A stretch of DNA of 38,562 nt, from assembly GCA_028286605.1 (NCBI GenBank), contig JAQBRE010000006.1, forward strand, positions 1 to 38,562, written 5' to 3'. The notes under the pieces were generated by a model. It saw only the letters and a program-made list of their open reading frames with translations, did not search any database and had not been told where the DNA came from. This stretch comes from Parcubacteria group bacterium. GTDB lineage: Bacteria > Patescibacteriota > Minisyncoccia > Phycocordibacterales > Phycocordibacteraceae. Below are positions 35,811-38,562 of this stretch, piece after piece (the stretch's first letter is position 1; every line of letters starts with the position of its first letter). The position numbers were made by a program, and so were the translations under genes.

Positions 35811-36584
35811 CTAGCAGCTCGTGACATTCTTCGTGATGTACGCCATTGCGTCGTCGACGCTGTCCGTGATGTAGAAGAGATCCAGGTCTGCGGCATCGAT
35901 AGCGCCGTGTTCGTCGAGAAGCTTATCTTTAAAGAAAGCTACAAGCGGGTTCCAGTATTCGCTGCCGAAACAGATTACGGGTATCCGTTTAATCTTCTTC
36001 GTCTGGATGAGCGTGATGATTTCCGTGAACTCATCGAGCGTTCCGAAGCCTCCGGGGAAATAGATGTATACGTCTGAAGCGAAGGCGAGCATCACTTTGC
36101 GAACGAAGAAGTGGTCGAAGGAAAGAGAGTCGGTTAGATACTTGTTGAGGCCCTGCTTATCGCCAAGGTTGATGTTCAGGCCTACAGATGCGCCGCCAGC
36201 CTCGAACGCGCCTTTGTTAGCTGCCTGCATGATGCCGGTGCTGCCACCGGTTATAACGGCGTATCCCGCCTGCGCGAGCTTCCCTGCGAGCGCATCGGCA
36301 TCTGCGTAGAAATGTGGCTCGAAGGTTTCGCGCGCGGTACCGAAGAAGGTCGCAGCGAGTCCGTACTTCCCTATCAATTCGAAGCCGCTGACGAACTCCG
36401 CCATGATCTTGAACACGCGCCAGCTTTCAAGCTGCGTCGGCTTACAGACGAGCGGCTGCGGCTGTGCAGGCACTTCCCTCTTCCCCACCTGGATAGCCTG
36501 GGCAAGTTTCTGTCCCATCACTTCGTGATGTTCAGGCGTATCTGATGCGAGCGGGAGCACAGGGGGCACTACGTTTTCTTCCAT
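35811..36584 (-). CDS. LOG/TIGR00730-family Rossmann-fold protein
   Basis: VITGGSTGIMQAANKGAFEAGG and FPGGFGTLDEFTEIITLIQTKKIKRIPVICFG. Confidence 0.92.
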   Translation of the reverse strand: MEENVVPPVLPLASDTPEHHEVMGQKLAQAIQVGKREVPAQPQPLVCKPTQLESWRVFKIMAEFVSGFELIGKYGLAATFFGTARETFEPHFYADADALAGKLAQAGYAVITGGSTGIMQAANKGAFEAGGASVGLNINLGDKQGLNKYLTDSLSFDHFFVRKVMLAFASDVYIYFPGGFGTLDEFTEIITLIQTKKIKRIPVICFGSEYWNPLVAFFKDKLLDEHGAIDAADLDLFYITDSVDDAMAYITKNVTSC

Positions 36585-37165
36585 GGTATCTCGTACATTT
36601 CAAAGTCCGGTAATAGAGGTTTAGTATACGCCATGCGACTGAACACTTCCGCATGGGATAACGCCCCGGTGAGCGCATTGTGCGGTTTTGGTTCTTCAGG
36701 GATGCCGCAGTATTGAAGAATGGTATCGAGCTTGATAGCAGAACGATGATTCGCTTCCGGCGGTGTGATGCCGCGGTTCGTCATGTGCATCCAGGCGATC
36801 GTATGCGTATCAAGCGAACGCTGGGCGAACGTTGATTCAATACCGGCACGCCGCGCTGCGGCGCGAATGAACGCGCTATCGAATGCGACATTCTGTGCGA
36901 CGAGCGTATGGTTGCCGGGTCTATCCATCGCCCATGCCATGAATGCGGTTATCATTTCCGCTTCAGTCTTGCGGCTTGGATCCGTTATCTCCTCACGCGT
37001 GAACCCGTTCACCGCAAGCGCTTCATCGCTTATGTCTGCACCATCCCATACGCGACATTCATCGTAGAACTGCGCAGTGGGTTCATCGGTATCAACTGCA
37101 CCGATAGAAAGTATCGACGCTTTGCTCGGATCCAAGCCGCTGCTTTCGGTGTCTACGGCGATCAT
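36569..37165 (-). CDS. DnaQ-like 3'-5' exonuclease
   Basis: MIAVDTESSGLDPSKASILSIGAV...LVAQNVAFDSAFIRAAARRAG...NHRSAIKLD (DEDD-type motifs). Confidence 0.88.
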   Translation of the reverse strand: MIAVDTESSGLDPSKASILSIGAVDTDEPTAQFYDECRVWDGADISDEALAVNGFTREEITDPSRKTEAEMITAFMAWAMDRPGNHTLVAQNVAFDSAFIRAAARRAGIESTFAQRSLDTHTIAWMHMTNRGITPPEANHRSAIKLDTILQYCGIPEEPKPHNALTGALSHAEVFSRMAYTKPLLPDFEMYEIPWKKT

Positions 37166-37280
37166 TCTCTCTATGATAACAGGTGGTCAAAGACGACGCT
37201 GGAACCTTCATCACTACAGTGCCTCGACATTTCCCACAACCGACGTACCATAGATAGCGGAACCAGGTTCGGTTCTGAAA

Positions 37281-37303
37281 TCACAAACAAAGGAGTTTTG
37301 TGA
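37281..37303 (+). promoter_or_regulatory. Inverted repeat with the Shine-Dalgarno sequence in its loop
   Basis: TCACAAA (37281-37287), loop CAAAGGAGT, TTTGTGA (37297-37303) reaching the start codon. Confidence 0.5.
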
Positions 37304-37611
37304 TGACTGATACCGCTATGTTTTCTGCTGCGCTGGAATCTCTTGAAACCGTTGCGAAACGAGACTTTCTTGCCCTACTAGAGGCTTCAGAGATCAATCC
37401 CGAACAGGTAAGCGGCCAGACTTTTGCGCGCATTCTACGTTTCGCGCATTTCTACGGCATAGGCGCCGGAGAGCTCTCTAGCAAGCTACGAGTTACGCTC
37501 AGCACGGTCAGCCGTTGGAGAACAGGTGTCGACCACCCCGGCATGTTTATGCGGGGAGACGCTATCGAGTTCATTCGCCAGCGTTTGCGTGAACTGAACA
37601 AGGCAGCGTAA
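37303..37611 (+). CDS. HTH-domain protein
   Basis: GIGAGELSSKLRVTLSTVSRWRTGVDHPG; AAAGGAG Shine-Dalgarno. Confidence 0.7.
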   Translation: MTDTAMFSAALESLETVAKRDFLALLEASEINPEQVSGQTFARILRFAHFYGIGAGELSSKLRVTLSTVSRWRTGVDHPGMFMRGDAIEFIRQRLRELNKAA

Positions 37612-37627
37612 CTGCCAAATACTGAAA

Positions 37628-37662
37628 GAGGGTGGTTTGCGGAAACGCGACCACCTTTTCAT
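37628..37662 (+). terminator. Intrinsic terminator
   Basis: GGTGGTTTGCGGAAACGCGACCACCTTTTCATTTT. Confidence 0.75.
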
Positions 37663-37813
37663 TTTATGGCTGCCTGGAGCGATGTTGGAACCCTAACGAC
37701 AGTCCACAATTAGTAGAAATGAAAGTGCTTTGATTTGACTCAACTCATATAAAAACACTTGTTCTTCATCGAGAAAATTCTATGATGGGCTTATATAAAA
37801 TAGTTACAAATGT

Positions 37814-38182
37814 ATGCTTGATCACACAGGACTAGCGGTTAGAGACTTACGTGCAGCAAAGACATTTTACGAAGCGGCGCTCCTGCCTCTCGGGCTACCT
37901 GTGCGTTTCGAGGTTCCAGATAAAATTGTGGGCTTTGGCGTAGATTGGTCAGAGTTCATGGTGCATGTAGGAGAAACACGCCATGCGCATATATCTTTTA
38001 CTGCGCCAAGTAAAGAAGTGGTTAATGAATTTTACGCTAAAGGTCTCGCTTCAGGGGGTACGGATAATGGCGCTCCTGGATATAGGAAGAATATCAATGC
38101 CGGTCATTACGCTGCCTTTGTACTAGACCCAGAAGGTAACAATATAGAAGCAGTCTTCCACGATCCAAATCCAAGCGAGTAA
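37814..38182 (+). CDS. VOC (glyoxalase/dioxygenase superfamily) protein
   Basis: MLDHTGLAVRDLRAAKTFYEAALLPLGLPVRFE...HISFTAPSKEVVNEFY...AFVLDPEGNNIEAVFHDP. Confidence 0.92.
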   Translation: MLDHTGLAVRDLRAAKTFYEAALLPLGLPVRFEVPDKIVGFGVDWSEFMVHVGETRHAHISFTAPSKEVVNEFYAKGLASGGTDNGAPGYRKNINAGHYAAFVLDPEGNNIEAVFHDPNPSE

Positions 38183-38416
38183 GAATACTATTTAGTTTGC
38201 AAGAGCCTTCTTTTTATCTACTTAGGAAAGGAATTTCCTTCGTTTCGATTTCAAAATAGCAGTCTCAATTTCATTCCATCCTAATTCGCCTATGCCCGCT
38301 TGTATCAAAAACGCCTGCACCGCCTCATTTGGTCGTGTTTCTTGACATAGACCTAGTAAATTTACCCAAAAAGTAGAGATGGGCTATACTCATAGGACAA
38401 TAAACTTGAATAACTT

Positions 38417-38562
38417 ATGTATAAGCTCACTAAGGCAATTAAAAACCCTGAAATTATCTTAAGTAGATGCTATGCAATGCTTACAGGCATATCAGTCCGC
38501 GAGTTGGAAAGCCAGAATAAAATGCTTAGAGGCACAATTGATGCATTGGCTAAGATGTCAAA
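38417..38562 (+). CDS. Partial ORF truncated by window end, function unknown
   Basis: ATG at 38417: MYKLTKAIKNPEIILSRCYAMLTGISVRELESQNKMLRGTIDALAKMS... Confidence 0.5.
   Translation, partial: MYKLTKAIKNPEIILSRCYAMLTGISVRELESQNKMLRGTIDALAKMS

Noticed and set aside
1-38562. CRISPR arrays, transposases, integrases, rRNA genes
   Set aside because: No regularly spaced direct repeats, no IS-like transposase ORFs and no rRNA sequence recognised.

Overview
The window reads as a Patescibacteria/CPR (Parcubacteria-like) chromosome segment; the lineage is inferred from gene content and divergence and was not searched. Core blocks: ribosomal operon tail (infA-rpmJ-rpsM-rpsK-rpsD-rpoA-rplQ-rplM-rpsI), chaperones (grpE, dnaK, dnaJ), tyrS, tRNA-Tyr, trpS, aspS, an M17 aminopeptidase, scpA/scpB, a D,D-carboxypeptidase, mraY, ftsW, murG, gltX and an M23 peptidase. 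From about 26 kb onward it is an accessory region of secreted proteins, small membrane proteins, a putative DUF4258/DUF2283 toxin-antitoxin pair, a LOG-family protein, a DnaQ-like exonuclease, an HTH protein and a VOC protein. Most interesting signals: (1) an unassigned compact structured RNA at about 20367-20458 with its own promoter and terminator, folding by hand as a three-way junction; (2) two genes with alphaproteobacterial-style PEP-CTERM C-termini and paralogous palindromic upstream modules inside an apparent CPR genome; (3) an ORF whose stop codon lies in the anticodon of the overlapping tRNA-Tyr; (4) many genes with the -10 box placed for leaderless mRNAs, including one palindromic AGTATACT that could serve two divergent leaderless genes, contrasted with a scattered set of Shine-Dalgarno-led single genes; (5) an AspRS that appears to lack the GAD insertion domain. 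All folds, motif matches and family names come from reading the sequence; no database search was possible.
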